DNA from: Pollenia angustigena
Taxonomy: Eukaryota; Arthropoda; Insecta; Diptera; Polleniidae
NCBI GenBank assembly: GCA_930367215.1
Contig: OV884058.1
Coordinates: 201,518,208-201,582,207 of the forward strand
Direction of reading: 5' to 3'
Length of the DNA: 64,000 nucleotides
Below the pieces are notes generated by a model, which saw only the letters and a program-made list of their open reading frames with translations, was not told the origin of the DNA and did not search any database. Positions 11,294 through 21,621 of this stretch are shown here, one piece after another; position 1 is the stretch's first letter, and every line of letters starts with the position of its first letter. A program made the position numbers and the translations under genes.

Positions 11294-11660
11294 CGATATA
11301 TACTTTATGGGGTCTGAGATGAATAATAAAAAAGTTTCACACGGAAGACAAACTTAGTATACCCTCTTCACAACTAAAGGCTCAACCATAATATGCATAG
11401 CCTTGCTTAACTTACAGTCAAAAATCAACAAAAAGTCTCTCAAATGTATTTAAGAAAACAAAAAAAAAACCTTTGATTCCGTACGAAATGTGCGATTAGA
11501 TTCGCACCTTGCTTAAGCAAATGACAGTTTCATAAAACTAGGCAAAAAGTTTCCTTAAGTCCAATATGGTTTGCCTCATATAATTTACATGTATTCGCTC
11601 ATTCGCTTAAGCCAACTTAAGCTTATTGTGGTTGGGCCTTAATTGTGGTGAATGGAATAA
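11294..11660 (-). repeat. Family A 5'-end fragment, reverse orientation, split by a MITE
   Basis: Read on the minus strand, the fragment has the family A start: poly-pyrimidine, CCACCACAATT, GTTGTGAAGAGGGTATA, 'CTAAGTTTGTC' and the 'CATCTCAGACCCCATAAAG' block. It is cut in two at TAA by the MITE at 11378-11639; removing that MITE and one TAA restores the family A sequence exactly at the junction. Confidence 0.65.
11378..11639. mobile_element. 262-bp MITE in family A (TAA target duplication, empty site visible)
   Basis: Inverted termini AGGCTCAACCATAATATGC and AGGCCCAACCACAATAAGC, flanked by TAA at 11375-11377 and 11640-11642. The intact family A copies have a single TAA at this position (ACAACTAATTGTGG read in reverse), confirming the insertion and its 3-bp duplication. 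Confidence 0.8.
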
Positions 11661-12190
11661 AAAGTATTCCAAACCATCAAATCGGTTTTAGAAGAAAACT
11701 CAGCACAATTGAACAAAGGAAAAGTAAATGTCATAAGAAAAGCCGTTGAAGAAAAAGAAAATAGTGGCAACACTAAATCGCAACAAAAGATGAAATTTAA
11801 CGTTAATTCTCAAAATTATCAAAGCATATCTTCAGGCAGCTACTTGGGATACTTTTTATTTTTGTTGCTATTATTCGGTCATTCGCTGTAATTCAACATT
11901 CTGATTCTCGTGAGAACAACAGTTTAATTCCAACAGTTATTGTTATCAACACAAGCCATATGTACGACCGAATACATGATTAAAAATCATACCAAAGTAC
12001 TATCCCACACTACTCAATAAGAGATTACATTTTTATCGAAAAGTCTCCATCTACATTTAGAATCTTTTTTTTTTACAAAAAAGATCCAACTTTAAAATTA
12101 ACATTTTTTTTTAACTTTTTTTGGTTGGATGTGGTCGAATAAATATGATCCTGCCGAAGACATAATTATAGTTGATAAAGAGTGGTGAGT
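11661..12190. other. AT-rich spacer
   Basis: A 60-codon lysine-rich open frame at 11709-11891 has no recognisable domain. Nothing else supported. Confidence 0.35.
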
Positions 12191-12892
12191 GTTTTTATAC
12201 CCACCACCACAATAAGTTGTGAAGAGGGCATACTAAGTTTGTTATTCCGTGTGAAACTTTTTAATTATTCATCTCAGACCCCATAAAGTATATATGAGGG
12301 GTATAGATGCAAAGACTGCAATGTCCACATTTATAGTTTTCGTAATAAATCAAAGTATACATATTCATATTTATGTATTGTATATCATGCTATTCAGTAA
12401 ATAAGAATATGATAAAGAAATGACGCAAGTTTTAACCAAATCGATATAGCTGGTTTGCTGGCAATTATAATAATAAAATTGGAGATTGCTGTGTTTGCTT
12501 TTATCAAATGGACATTGCTGCTTTTTTAGCATCGGCAAGTATTTAAAAAAATCACTCAACAAAGGCTAAGTTTTTTCTTGATTGATTTGGAGGAACTTCA
12601 TAACAACTTAGCTCCATAATTACGACTAATGACAAAGTTATTAAATGAACAATAAAACTAACTGTTTCATATAAAAAATAATATGTTATACAGTGAACTC
12701 GCGATAACGTGAACTAATTTTTACCATGGCGTTTCACGTTTTCGAGTTTGTTCACGTTATCGAATGCCAAAATTTTAAAAAAATAATACCCCTATTTTAA
12801 AATAAATAGATAAACGAATATTTTATTAATTTTTAATAACAAAAAATATATGTATGTGCAATAATTCATTTGATACATAAAAAATATATTTC

Positions 12893-13290
12893 CGCAAGTG
12901 GCAGGCCTTTTTGAAGGCCTCTATACTCCTTTCTAAAAGATTCGCTTCGCATGATATCCTGCCTTCAGAAGTATGCCTTCTAGAAGGTATAAACTTCTTT
13001 TTAAAAGACCTTCTGAAATATTCAGTACACATTCGCTACTCCCTTCTTTGAGAAGGGAGAAAGGAAGGTGTTCAGTTTTATTTACTTTTTATTTTTCGTG
13101 ACCTTCCTTACTCCCTTCTTTGGGAAGGGATCGAAGTTGTTTTTAAAGGAAGTGTGGAAGGCCTTGCGCCCAATGACAACCTGTGTAAAAAATAAATAAG
13201 TATGGAATGCGGCGAGAAGGGTTTCTGACTGCTTGTGTCTGCTAAATAAGGCCTTCTATTAGGCCTCTTTACTCATTCTAGTTACCGCTG
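12893..13290. repeat. AAGGCCTT-rich element, copy 1 (fourth level of nest)
   Basis: Dense in AAGGCCT, CCTTCT and short palindromes such as CCCTTCTTTGAGAAGGG. The same vocabulary, with a clearer pair of ends, makes up the element at 49892-51002. The borders here are approximate; the right border near TTACCGCTGGGG resembles the other copy's terminus. Confidence 0.5.
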
Positions 13291-13485
13291 GGGAATATCA
13301 TAAAAAAATACACATAAAAGTAATGTTTATAAGGGGGGAAAAAAACGGTCATCTTTTTTTATAAGTTTTTTGTTAGATCATCTTTAACAAAGCTTTTTCT
13401 TTAAGTTTTCTCAACACACTGATTTCAATTTGGTCGGCCATCTCATTTTCAGCCCATATTAAAGCCTTATAAGAGCTTAAATATC

Positions 13486-13632
13486 CTATTTTTGCCTCTT
13501 AATGGAATAAACTGTTGATATTGCAACACCATATTTTCTAACCAAGCCACTGACACTATAGCCCTTTTGCAATAATTCAAGAATATTTACTTTATCTTTC
13601 AAAGATAACACTTTCGGGGTTTTTAATGACAT
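13486..13632 (-). pseudogene. pogo/Tigger transposase N-terminal HTH relic
   Basis: From ATG at 13632 the minus strand reads 48 codons to a TAG at 13486-13488. The peptide contains KVLSLKDKVNILELLQKGYS and VSGLVRKYGVAISTVYSIKR, matching the CENP-B/pogo helix-turn-helix pattern (LSLKEKV.IL..L.KG.S...L...YGV..STVY.IK). The reading continues in broken frames towards 13380 with no DDE catalytic region. It is a truncated DNA-binding portion of a transposase that once recognised the terminal repeats of 12691-13905. Confidence 0.7.
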
Positions 13633-14786
13633 TTTTCACTTTCACGAATATCGCAGCTAATATGTCAGCGTTTACATACATGGATGCAATTAAGAAAAAA
13701 GAACGCTGTAACATCAACCAATAAGTGAACTCAATTCGTGGATTTCCCAATTCAAGAAACATTTTAAAAAGTAAACAAAAATGTGTTCACGTTTTAGAGC
13801 TTCCAGGTTTTGTTCACGTTTTAGAATAGCCTGCGTAAAAACAAATTGGTTCACGTTTCTGAGTCGTTCATCCTTTTGAGTGTTCACGTTTTCGCGAGTC
13901 CACTGTAATTCTAAATTTCTTTTTAGTTTTGTTTTGCAAAAAAGAAACAAAATTAAAAAATAGCATGCATTTTCGAAAATAGTTGAGAAAAAAAGAGCCT
14001 AACAAACTGTGATCATTGCAAAACGACAATCTCCAATGGACATTGCCGTTTTTGCATCAATTCCTAATTTTTGAATACACTTTTTTATGGGATAACATTT
14101 TTTATGGTAATGTAATATTCAATAATTGGAAGCATTCATTAAATACAACTTAGAGGTATTACTAGTTAAGTTTGTGAAAAAAGTGGACATTGCAGTCTTT
14201 GCACCTATACCCCTCATATATTCTGGGTCCTTGAGTAATTCTAAGTCGATTTAGCCATGTACGTATGTCTGTCCGTCTGTTGAAAACACGCTCACTTTCG
14301 AAAAACTTAAGAAACTTGGTGTCAAATAGCTTGAAGTTATCCTAAGCAGTTTGGAATTAAAATCCAGCAAAATCGGTTCAGTAGGATCAGAGCTATGAAT
14401 CAAAATGTGGAACTACAACCTAAAAAAAATTGATAATTTTGTTACAAAAACTAACATTTATGGTGGAATAATGCACAGAATGATATAAGAATTTGCAAGA
14501 ATTCGTTTTATTCGACTGGAAATTACCCCAGGCCCCATATAAACCCTACTTTCGGAAAAGAGTTTAGTACGCATCAAACCGTAAAAAATAATGCTATCAT
14601 AACAAAATTTTGTATATCACAGTTTTATAAAACTGGAAATGACATTGTGAAATTTTGTGCACATAATAAACCCTACTCCCGAAAAACAGTTTAGTATGCC
14701 TAAAAATGTAAAAAATAAGGCAATCATAACAAAATTTGGTACATCAAAGTTTTATAGGACTAGAAAAAAGACTGTAAACTTTCGTG

Positions 14787-15150
14787 AAGATCGGTCCATA
14801 ATATGCCTTAGGCCCCATACAAACCTTACTCCCGGAAAACAGTTTAATACGTCTAAATACGTAAAAAAATAATGCTATCATAACAAAATTTGGTACATTA
14901 AAGTTTTATAGAACTAGAAATAAGACTGTAAAATTTCGTGAAGATCGGTCCATAATATACCCTAGGCCCCATATAAACCTTACTCCCGGAAAACAGCTTA
15001 GTACGCATAAAAACCTAAAAAATAATGCTATCATTACAAAATTTGGTACATCACAGTTTTATAGAACTAGAAATTACACTGTGAAATTTCGTGACGATCG
15101 GTGCATTATTTACCATAGGCCCCATATAAAGCCCACTCTGGTAAAATAAT
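14787..15150 (+). repeat. 153-bp tandem units in family A copy 3
   Basis: GATCGGTCCATAAT-type motifs at 14787, 14940 and 15093 are spaced exactly 153 bp. The units are close in sequence to those at 291-955. Confidence 0.75.
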
Positions 15151-15830
15151 TAAATACACGGTAAACTTTCGTCCAGCTTAGCTTCATATGGCCAGAAAAA
15201 AATGAAATGCAATTTTGTGATATACGGCCCATAATTTACCTTAGATCCCATTTTAGCAGCCTTCTGAAATTCACTGCAAACGCATAAACTTATTGCACCG
15301 CTGTATTGAAATTTATGTTTTTTAATACCAGAAATCACTCTGCAGATTTTGGGATGATTGGTTCATAGCTTACCATGGCTCCAATATAAATTGCTCTCCT
15401 GAAAATCATTTAGGTTCGGCTTAAACTGTTACGAATCATGATATTTTACTCAAGCTAGTTAAAATTGCTAAAAAAAAAAAAAAAAACATTAAACTTTCTA
15501 ATTGTCGGTCAATAATTTTATATAACTCTAAATCGCAACCAATTTTAATGCAGATGTCTGTTTTTATAAAGATTATAATAATAAATAGACATCATACAGA
15601 TATTACTCCCAAAACATTCGAACTGTCAGTGGAGGGTATCAAAGATTCGGCACTCCCGAATATAGAACTCTAACATGTTTTCTTTTTTTAATCAAAATAC
15701 TTTTCTTTGAATGAAAAGTTTTTAACATCATTATCACTCATGTTTAGTGCGATTTCCAGTTTTAAATTCATCACTCAACATCAACAAACTGATTGCAATA
15801 ATATTGCACTATCACTAATTGCGATTTCTT

Positions 15831-16980
15831 TTGTAAGATATATGTTGCATTAATGTAACATGTTCTACATTTTTGTGTTCGTTTGTACCAAAAATACAAC
15901 TGTTCTTTTGTGAATATGTTGATGAAAAACATGCAAAACATATTGCATACTGCCCTGTTTAACTAATTTGTTTCTTCCTACTTTGCTTGTACAGCCAATG
16001 TTTTATTTTGTTTGACATAATTCATACCGCTCAGTTTTTGTTTTAAAACAAAATATAAAAATATTTACATATTAAAATCAAAAAGTCTATGTATGAACGT
16101 ATATTATAATCGTCTTAATTTTTCTAAGCCATTATTTGTTTCCAAACCGTAATAGCATGCAGAAACCGCTCAAATAACTTTAAAAAAAAGCTCATGAAGT
16201 ACATTAATGATAAATGATTAAGGCGCCCGTACAGGACATGTATTTGTCATCTGACATGTCAAATTTTCAAGTCACATGTAATTGTTCATGTCTGTCAAAA
16301 TTGCTGTTTTACATAAGGTTTATAATATTCGTTCACAAACGTACATGTAATTTGCTTCTGACATTGTCTCTGTTTTTTTTTTCGCATTGTTATTGCAGAA
16401 ACCAAAGTAGTTCTCGGTTTCAAAATAGCTTGCTGCCGCCACGAAAATATTTATTTGCGCCGTAAAATACTTTAGCCATCTTAACATTTTTTCTTTTATT
16501 TTAAAGATACCAATTTAGAATTTTATAATTAAACGGTTTTTATGTATATATTTACATAAATTCTATTCAATGGTGAGATGAGCATACATATCTTGGTATT
16601 GTAAAATATTAACTTCAGCCGGCTAATGATTCCGTCAATAGTTGACGCCGCTGCCAGTTTCTTCCCGGCATAGATTTCTGATGTCAGATGGTTTGTCAGA
16701 AGAAAATAGAGCACGCTCTAATTGAAATTTTGTCAGATGACTTTGCTTCTGACTTTTACAGAAGCAAAGTTAAAAAGGTAACACACGACATGTATGTGTT
16801 TTGCAGTGGGAAATTTGACATGTCAGATGACAAAAACATGTCGTCTATATGCTCCTTTAATGTGTAATTTTGCTCTATTGAAGTTGCACAACATGTAACT
16901 TTTCGAGTGATTATAGGTAACATTAAAAAGTGTTACATGTATATAATGTAACATATTTTTCTCAGAAAAGAAATAGCCAT
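15831..16980. mobile_element. MITE with ATTTCTTTT-type termini, split by a Harbinger-like MITE
   Basis: The left end, TTGCGATTTCTTTTGTAAG with ATATGTTGCATTAATGTAAC, is mirrored on the right by TGGCTATTTCTTTTCTGAG and ATATGTTACATTATATACAT. TAA flanks both ends (15828-15830 and about 16981-16983). The host sequence at this site matches repeat H at 10207. Confidence 0.55.
16221..16856 (-). mobile_element. Harbinger-like MITE family M, copy A (TTA target duplication)
   Basis: Inverted termini of about 45 bp begin AGGCGCCCGTACAGGACATG and AGGAGCATATAGACGACATG and continue with TTTGTCATCTGACATGTCAA. TTA flanks both ends (16218-16220, 16857-16859). It is about 636 bp and aligns along its length, in opposite orientation, with copy B at 32838-33439. 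The small open frames inside (16214-16465, 16529-16714) are shared repeat sequence, not genes. The TWA duplication suggests PIF/Harbinger; no transposase seen. Confidence 0.7.
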
Positions 16981-17101
16981 AAGCGTGGCTGTAACTGCAA
17001 AATTAGTGAATAAAATTAAACAAAGGTTTAACTTGTATTCATGGTTGTTTTCTTTATTAAAACTATATATATATAATTAAATAATACTTATACAAAATCT
17101 T

Positions 17102-17107
17102 TTTATT
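17102..17107 (-). promoter_or_regulatory. Poly(A) signal AATAAA for the 17239-18282 gene
   Basis: Minus-strand AATAAA lies 132 bases beyond the stop codon within an AT-rich 3' UTR-like stretch. Confidence 0.5.
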
Positions 17108-17238
17108 TTATAAATTTTTTACAATAAATTACACGAACAGTTATCTAAATCAAAAAAAAAAAATACACATTTAAAACCACAAAAAAGAAATATCGAAAAC
17201 GTTAAAAAAAGAAGAGCAGACAGTTCATTTAATACTCT

Positions 17239-18282
17239 TCACCACTTGGCATAACGTCTGAATTTGCGTAACGAACGTTTACCCAAATTACGTTCATCCA
17301 AAGCATTAGCACTTATACGTGAATCTGGTGTAATTCTATAGTTATTAAAATTAAAATTATTATTGCGATATAATTGTCTGCGTTGCGGTTGATGATGGGT
17401 TGTTGTTGGTGTGGCTAATTGATTGTGGGCCAAATTCCCACCTAAAACCACAAAACCAGTCTCATCACTTGCTTTATAGGAGATATCATGGTAGCCAGCT
17501 TCATCGTAGTAGGAATAGCTACCAATAACATTGCCAGCAGGGTCCTGGGTTTCCGAGCGTGCTGACTGATCAGCGTTGTAATTGAAACTGTAGGGATGTT
17601 TAGACTCTGCTAAGGATCCAGGAGGCAGCAGCGCTAAATTATTGATATCTTGTACATCGTTACGTGTAACTGGCTGCAAAATTGTTGTAGGAGGTGGCCT
17701 AATAGTAGTTGTATAATGGGTAGGTGTATGTTGTATTTGCCCCAACTCCGAGGTGAAAGACATATGCATGGGTTGAGTTTGCATGGTCTTTAAAGCACTT
17801 TGCACAAAATTCAAAGTTGAATCGGAACCTACGCTAAACGAGGAAACTTTAGGAGACTGAAGACTCGTTGAAGTTAAGCGATAATTATTAACATGAGAGT
17901 CCGAATGGGTAGAAGTCCTTAAATCTCTGCCTACCAATGAATTATCAGGAGAACTATAACTTTGTATTTTCCTTTCATTAAAATTGCCATTCATTAGTTT
18001 CTCGGCTGGTATGATTTCTGGTTGATAACCATTTACTCCAGCTCTGTATTTTACCATAAAAGGTACTCCTTTTTCATAGTACATATAATGGCCTGTTACT
18101 TCATTCGACTGATCCGCTGTCTGAGCACTTTGTAGACCTGTATCTGTGTTAAAGGCATACTCATAGCCACCATTTTGTTTAAGATAAAAATACGAGTTGG
18201 CTTGTGATTTGCCTAAATCCTGGCCATTTGCTTGTTGCAAGATAATAAAGCACCAAAATATTTTCATATAGAAAATTTTCAT
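17239..18282 (-). CDS. Cuticular protein with two RR-like chitin-binding segments
   Basis: The 347-codon frame is uninterrupted and begins with a hydrophobic leader (MKIFYMKIFWCFIILQQANG) that fits a secretory signal cleaved near residue 20; Met6 is an alternative start. Residues about 38-92 (GGYEYAFNTDTGLQSAQTAD ... VTGHYMYYEKGVPFMVKYRA ... NGYQPEIIP) and about 229-285 (HPYSFNYNADQSARSETQDP ... IGSYSYYDEAGYHDISYKAS ... GF) each show the Rebers-Riddiford layout: aromatic F/Y pairs, D..G...G.Y.Y.D..G....V.Y.A, then G(F/Y). Such domains bind chitin, so the product is expected in the extracellular cuticle. The linker (100-225) is Ser/Thr/Gln/Asn-rich and the C-terminus is basic (KRSLRKFRRYAKW). 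Unusually no intron follows the signal peptide. A TATA box lies 94 bases upstream of the start. The nearest other gene, also a double-RR cuticle gene, has the same orientation. Orthology to a named Drosophila Cpr gene was not established. Confidence 0.88.
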   Translation of the reverse strand: MKIFYMKIFWCFIILQQANGQDLGKSQANSYFYLKQNGGYEYAFNTDTGLQSAQTADQSNEVTGHYMYYEKGVPFMVKYRAGVNGYQPEIIPAEKLMNGNFNERKIQSYSSPDNSLVGRDLRTSTHSDSHVNNYRLTSTSLQSPKVSSFSVGSDSTLNFVQSALKTMQTQPMHMSFTSELGQIQHTPTHYTTTIRPPPTTILQPVTRNDVQDINNLALLPPGSLAESKHPYSFNYNADQSARSETQDPAGNVIGSYSYYDEAGYHDISYKASDETGFVVLGGNLAHNQLATPTTTHHQPQRRQLYRNNNFNFNNYRITPDSRISANALDERNLGKRSLRKFRRYAKW

Positions 18283-18375
18283 TTTTTTCTCTTATTTTAA
18301 TAAATTTAACTCTGTAGAACTCCTAACACTTGTTAGCTTCTCTTGACTATTTCCATAAATCTTTGAGAGCTTTGC

Positions 18376-18383
18376 TTTTATAT
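18376..18383 (-). promoter_or_regulatory. TATA box of the 17239-18282 cuticle gene
   Basis: Minus-strand TATAAAAG is 94 bases upstream of the ATG at 18282, and the sequence about 30 bases downstream (near 18345) is a plausible start region giving a leader of about 60 nt. TATA promoters are common in cuticle genes. Confidence 0.6.
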
Positions 18384-18399
18384 AATTTTTATTTTTACA

Positions 18400-19271
18400 T
18401 TGATTCGATGTCAACCACAATATTGGTTTAATTGTTTATGCCACATGTACTCCATCAGATAGAAATCAATGCACTAATGATCATGATCACTTAAGTACTC
18501 GTAGATTTGAGTATTACAATCAGCGTGTGAGATTTTTTTTCCATTATGTTTATTTATGATAGTTTTTCTTTACACTTTTGCAATTCTTTTGGGGGAGGGT
18601 TGGTTATTTGACACTTTTGGTAAAGTGTTGAAAAACTTTAGAGATAAATAAGGTTGTCAACAAGTGTTTTATTTATTTAGCATAAAGACTAATGATCTAT
18701 TTGCTAATACGTAGTTATGGTTAAATGTGAAATTCAATAAAACCTTAAGTATTAAGAAATTATAGATTTTACTCAATATTATATTGTTGGGTATTGCGAC
18801 ATTTTCGTCTTATGAGTTTTTAGATAAAGTAAAGTACTATAAATAAAAACTTAGTTGTGTAGGCAAATATTGTAGTGGTGATCTAGAATTTTTATAAGAC
18901 TGGTTGTTTTTAACTATGATGTATATGAGATTGGTTATAGTAACTGAACTGTCATTAACTATAAAACAAAACTTTTTCATTATGAAGGAAGTCTGATGAC
19001 AACTTTTCTAGAATTGCTCTTTAAGCATCTATCCAAGGCATCAGCATTGAAACGTAACTATCTGACTGATTCATCATCGCACAGCCTTAACGCCTGAAGG
19101 CTAAAATATTTGTAGCGGAGGTTTGCATTTCGCCAAATCAATGCACTAAGATGGGATTTTTGGAAATTCGAATGTTTAGTAGGTAAAAATAGGTAAAAAC
19201 TTATAAATTTTATAACCTGATGTCTTCTAAATTGAAAATAGATACAAAAAATTGTTGCTATTCATTAAAAA
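18400..19271. other. Upstream spacer of the cuticle gene
   Basis: No repeat termini or exon-like stretch recognised. May hold regulatory sequence for the cuticle gene (for example the palindromic TGATCATGATCA near 18478), but I cannot assign any site. Confidence 0.3.
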
Positions 19272-19370
19272 AAATAAGCGGACAGGTGTCTGGTACTTTT
19301 TTGAACTGCGTCCCTTTTGTGGAGTAAACGGATAAGACCTATATTTTTGGAACTTCTTTGTCCCCCAATT
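19272..19370 (+). repeat. Dispersed repeat G, copy 1
   Basis: 'AATAAGCGGACAGGTGTCTGG' followed by 'TACTTTTTTGAA' and a 'GGATAAGACCTATATTTTTGG' block matches 61388-61465 in order and spacing. Confidence 0.5.
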
Positions 19371-19399
19371 TAACTGTGTAACTAATAATTATAGACTTA

Positions 19400-20313
19400 A
19401 CAAGTAAGAGTGCTATATTCGGCTATGCCGAATCTAATATACCCTTCACCATGATGAGATAAGGACAAAAAGTTATATACATAAATAACGTTCTTTATAT
19501 AGGTATAAATAACTATTAATTGAGCCACGCCAACTTTTCATTTCGTCATGCCGAAGAATATAAAAAAACAAAAAATTTGTATATGTACCTAAACCCGTTT
19601 CCTCTTTTGCCAAAGTTCATGTTTGAAATTCGTTTTATAATCTTAAAATCGTTTTTCAGAACATAAAACAATTAAATAAAAAAAAAAAAAAAAATCGGGA
19701 TTCGAACTGGCAATATCAGGAGAGAACTTAACAACTCGGCTACGAATGCTTTTACTAAAGAAGCGTTAAATTAAAATATATTGAGTCTATAAGTTTGTTT
19801 CTTTATTTGAGCGACATATCATATACATGTAGTGAAGGGTATAAAAAAACAACAAAAAAAAAACACATTAACAACACTGTATTACCATAGACACTGTATG
19901 ATCGTAGAAACCAAAATTGAATTGGTTTGTATGGCATGTTTATGTCGTTTTGGTAATACAGTGTTGGTATGGTAATGTCACGTCTAATTGGAGCTTTAAA
20001 GGAAACAATTTGAGGCAGTCGTGGTTTTTTACTCATATCTCAGCCATTTGTGGACCGATCTTGCTGAATTTCAATAGCAAATAATTCCGGACCATATGTG
20101 ACATAAATGTATAATAACCTAGCCCCCATCATATATGGGGTCTTCGGAAAACCCATTTCAACGGACAGACAGACATCGTTAAATCAACTTCGCTCCTCAT
20201 AAGGACCCAGAATATAAATACTTTATAGGGTCTAGCATCAATATTATAGAAATAACAAACGGAATGACAAACTTATTTATACCCTATTCACCACCTGTGG
20301 TGAAGGGTATAAA
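19400..20313 (-). repeat. DINE/Helentron-like family B, copy 1 (contains a SINE-like insertion)
   Basis: On the minus strand it begins TATACCCTTCACCACAGGTG, continues with 'AAGTTTGTCATTCCGTTTG' and 'GTCTGTCTGTCCGTTG', and ends in the hairpin TTCGGCATAGCCGAA plus 'TATAGCACTCTTACTTGTT'. The terminal hairpin and first blocks are related to family A but the middle differs. The fragments at 51005-51470 and 53990-54283 belong to the same family. Confidence 0.6.
19595..19830 (-). repeat. tRNA-derived SINE-like element, copy 1
   Basis: The minus strand contains a tRNA-like head: TAGCCGAGTTGTTAAG resembles the A box/D arm of Ser/Leu tRNAs, and about 30 nt later GCCAGTTCGAATCCC is a good B box/T arm. 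A poly(T) run and a body of about 100 bp follow. A second copy with the same ends is at 49576-49825. Pol III-driven retroposition is inferred from the head; no functional tRNA can be folded. Confidence 0.6.
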
Positions 20314-20393
20314 AATTATATCAAATTCTAAGCTTATCTAAAAATTACAAATATTAATTTGGTACTTTTTCACAAGTTGAAAAAAATTTTATT

Positions 20394-21060
20394 TTAAACA
20401 TGCTTAACGTTTACGATTAGGTACGAAAACTGGGAAGTATTTGTTGGTTTTAATTTTTTAATGAATTTTTTGAGTTTAAAAATCTTATAATTAAACAAAA
20501 AAAAATAAAATTTTTTCCACTTTTCCACAAACCTTACCATAGAATTTGTAATAATGATGACTTTTGCAGTAAGGTGACTATAGCGGATCGAAAAAATATA
20601 ATCGTTATTCATCTTGGTGCCTTTTTGCTGTAATCTAGAAACATAAGAATAGCACAGTTTTTGGGGAATAAATTTCGTATGACCAAAAGGCTGGTCTGAT
20701 TGGCATGAAATTAATCATGCTGGTGACTGAGGTGCTTTCTGTGTTTTATATCAAAGCTGTTAAATAATGATTAGTATTAGTATTTTTGGTTTTGCATGAT
20801 TACTAATTGATAACGATTACAAGTAATCAAAAAATAATCAGAATTACTGGCGATTACTGCAAAAAATCAAGAGATCAATAAAATTTATAACTCTTTAAAG
20901 ATGTTCTATATAACGTATATTTTATTGCATTTTCTTGTAAAAGATGTTTCTTTTTTTTAAAAAAAAGTACTTACAATTTTAAAAATTTGTAAAAACTGTT
21001 ATATTAAAACAAGATAACTCCTTCTCATACTTCTGGCAACTCTGATTAACTTAGCATGCC
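20394..21060. other. AT-rich spacer with hAT-like debris
   Basis: A cluster of GATTACT/AGTAATC words at about 20765-20880 and the motif CTTCTGGCAACTCTG near 21035 look like the subterminal region and end of a degraded hAT-type element, but a matching left end was not found. Confidence 0.3.
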
Positions 21061-21109
21061 TTAAAGGACCGGGAGACGAGGATCAAATAAACACATCAAT
21101 TACATACCG

Positions 21110-21420
21110 CCGCACATTGGTTCCGCCGACTTTTACGACCACCTCCCATGCAAAGTAATAATTAAATTTTGACCTACGGCATTGTTTTTTGGCATATAGC
21201 ATTGTAAAACACTCTTATTAAGCATTTGTGTGAAATTTGAAAATATCCGCCCACTTTTACGCCCAATTACCATACAACTTGTATTGAAGAAGTGGCATAA
21301 CTCTCTTGATTTTTAATGCATAAACTCAATTTTCACAAAAAGTAAATATTATAATTGTAGAATGGACTCCTGAAAATATATACCTGATCCGACCACTTTT
21401 ACGCCCACCTCCCATAGAAA
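21110..21420. repeat. Degenerate tandem motif CCACTTTTACGCCCACCTCCCAT
   Basis: Three versions occur at about 21125, 21247 and 21390, about 120-140 bp apart. A related 'CATGGGAGGTAGGCGTG' in reverse lies at 24650. The repeated short block resembles those in other dipteran dispersed repeats. Confidence 0.5.
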
Positions 21421-21429
21421 AAACAAATA

Positions 21430-21621
21430 GAAAACATAATAACTTTTTAACATCATTATCGTACTCCAATTTTTTGATTTGCAGCTTTGAGCGAAATCTA
21501 TTCATAAATGGGTCTGAAGACAATAAAAGATTATGCATTACGTCCAATTCTTCTCGAATTATGTAATCTATAGGCTCTTTACTCCTCGCTTCCTTAGGTT
21601 CCTCGGACAGCAAACCTGACA
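21430..21621 (-). CDS. Possible exon of unknown protein
   Basis: After a good 3' splice signal on the minus strand (ATTTGTGTCAG at about 21630-21620) an open frame reads GLLSEEPKEARSKEPIDYII, REELDVMHNLLLSSDPFMNR and FRSKLQIKKLEYDNDVKKLL. The composition (charged, amphipathic, balanced) is more protein-like than the surrounding noise, but the frame then runs into repeat sequence and no clear GT donor ends it. I recognise no family. It could be a decayed transposon or host exon. Confidence 0.25.

Larger units (their letters stand above)
12691..13905 (-). mobile_element. pogo/Tigger-type element (third level of nest)
   Basis: Inverted termini CAGTGAACTCGCGATAACGT and CAGTGGACTCGCGAAAACGT, flanked by TA on both sides (12689-12690 and 13906-13907). 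The AACGTGAAC/GTTCACGTT word is repeated near both ends. A CENP-B-type HTH relic on the minus strand (13486-13632) supports pogo/Tigger. It contains the AAGGCCTT-rich element at about 12893-13290. Confidence 0.75.
12295..14216. mobile_element. TIR element inserted at TA in family A (second level of nest)
   Basis: Near-perfect inverted termini of about 33 bp: TGAGGGGTATAGATGCAAAG on the left and TGAGGGGTATAGGTGCAAAG read from the right, both continuing with ACTGCAATGTCCAC. TATA flanks each end; removing the element and one TA restores the family A order. Subterminal GGACATTGC words recur five or more times inward. The TA target suggests Tc1/mariner-type mobilisation (inference); no transposase of its own is visible. 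Confidence 0.7.
12191..15677 (+). repeat. DINE/Helentron-like family A, copy 3 (outer layer of a four-level nest)
   Basis: Starts TTTTTATACCCACCACCACA and ends with a degraded terminal hairpin (TTCGGCACTCCCGAA) and 'TATAGAACTCTAACATG'. It carries about three 153-bp units (starts at 14787, 14940, 15093). It is split at TATA (12291-12294/14217-14220) by the element 12295-14216. Confidence 0.65.

Noticed and set aside
16214..16714. Small ORFs in MITE copy A
   Set aside because: The same frames recur in reverse in copy B, so they belong to the repeat, and carry no known domain.
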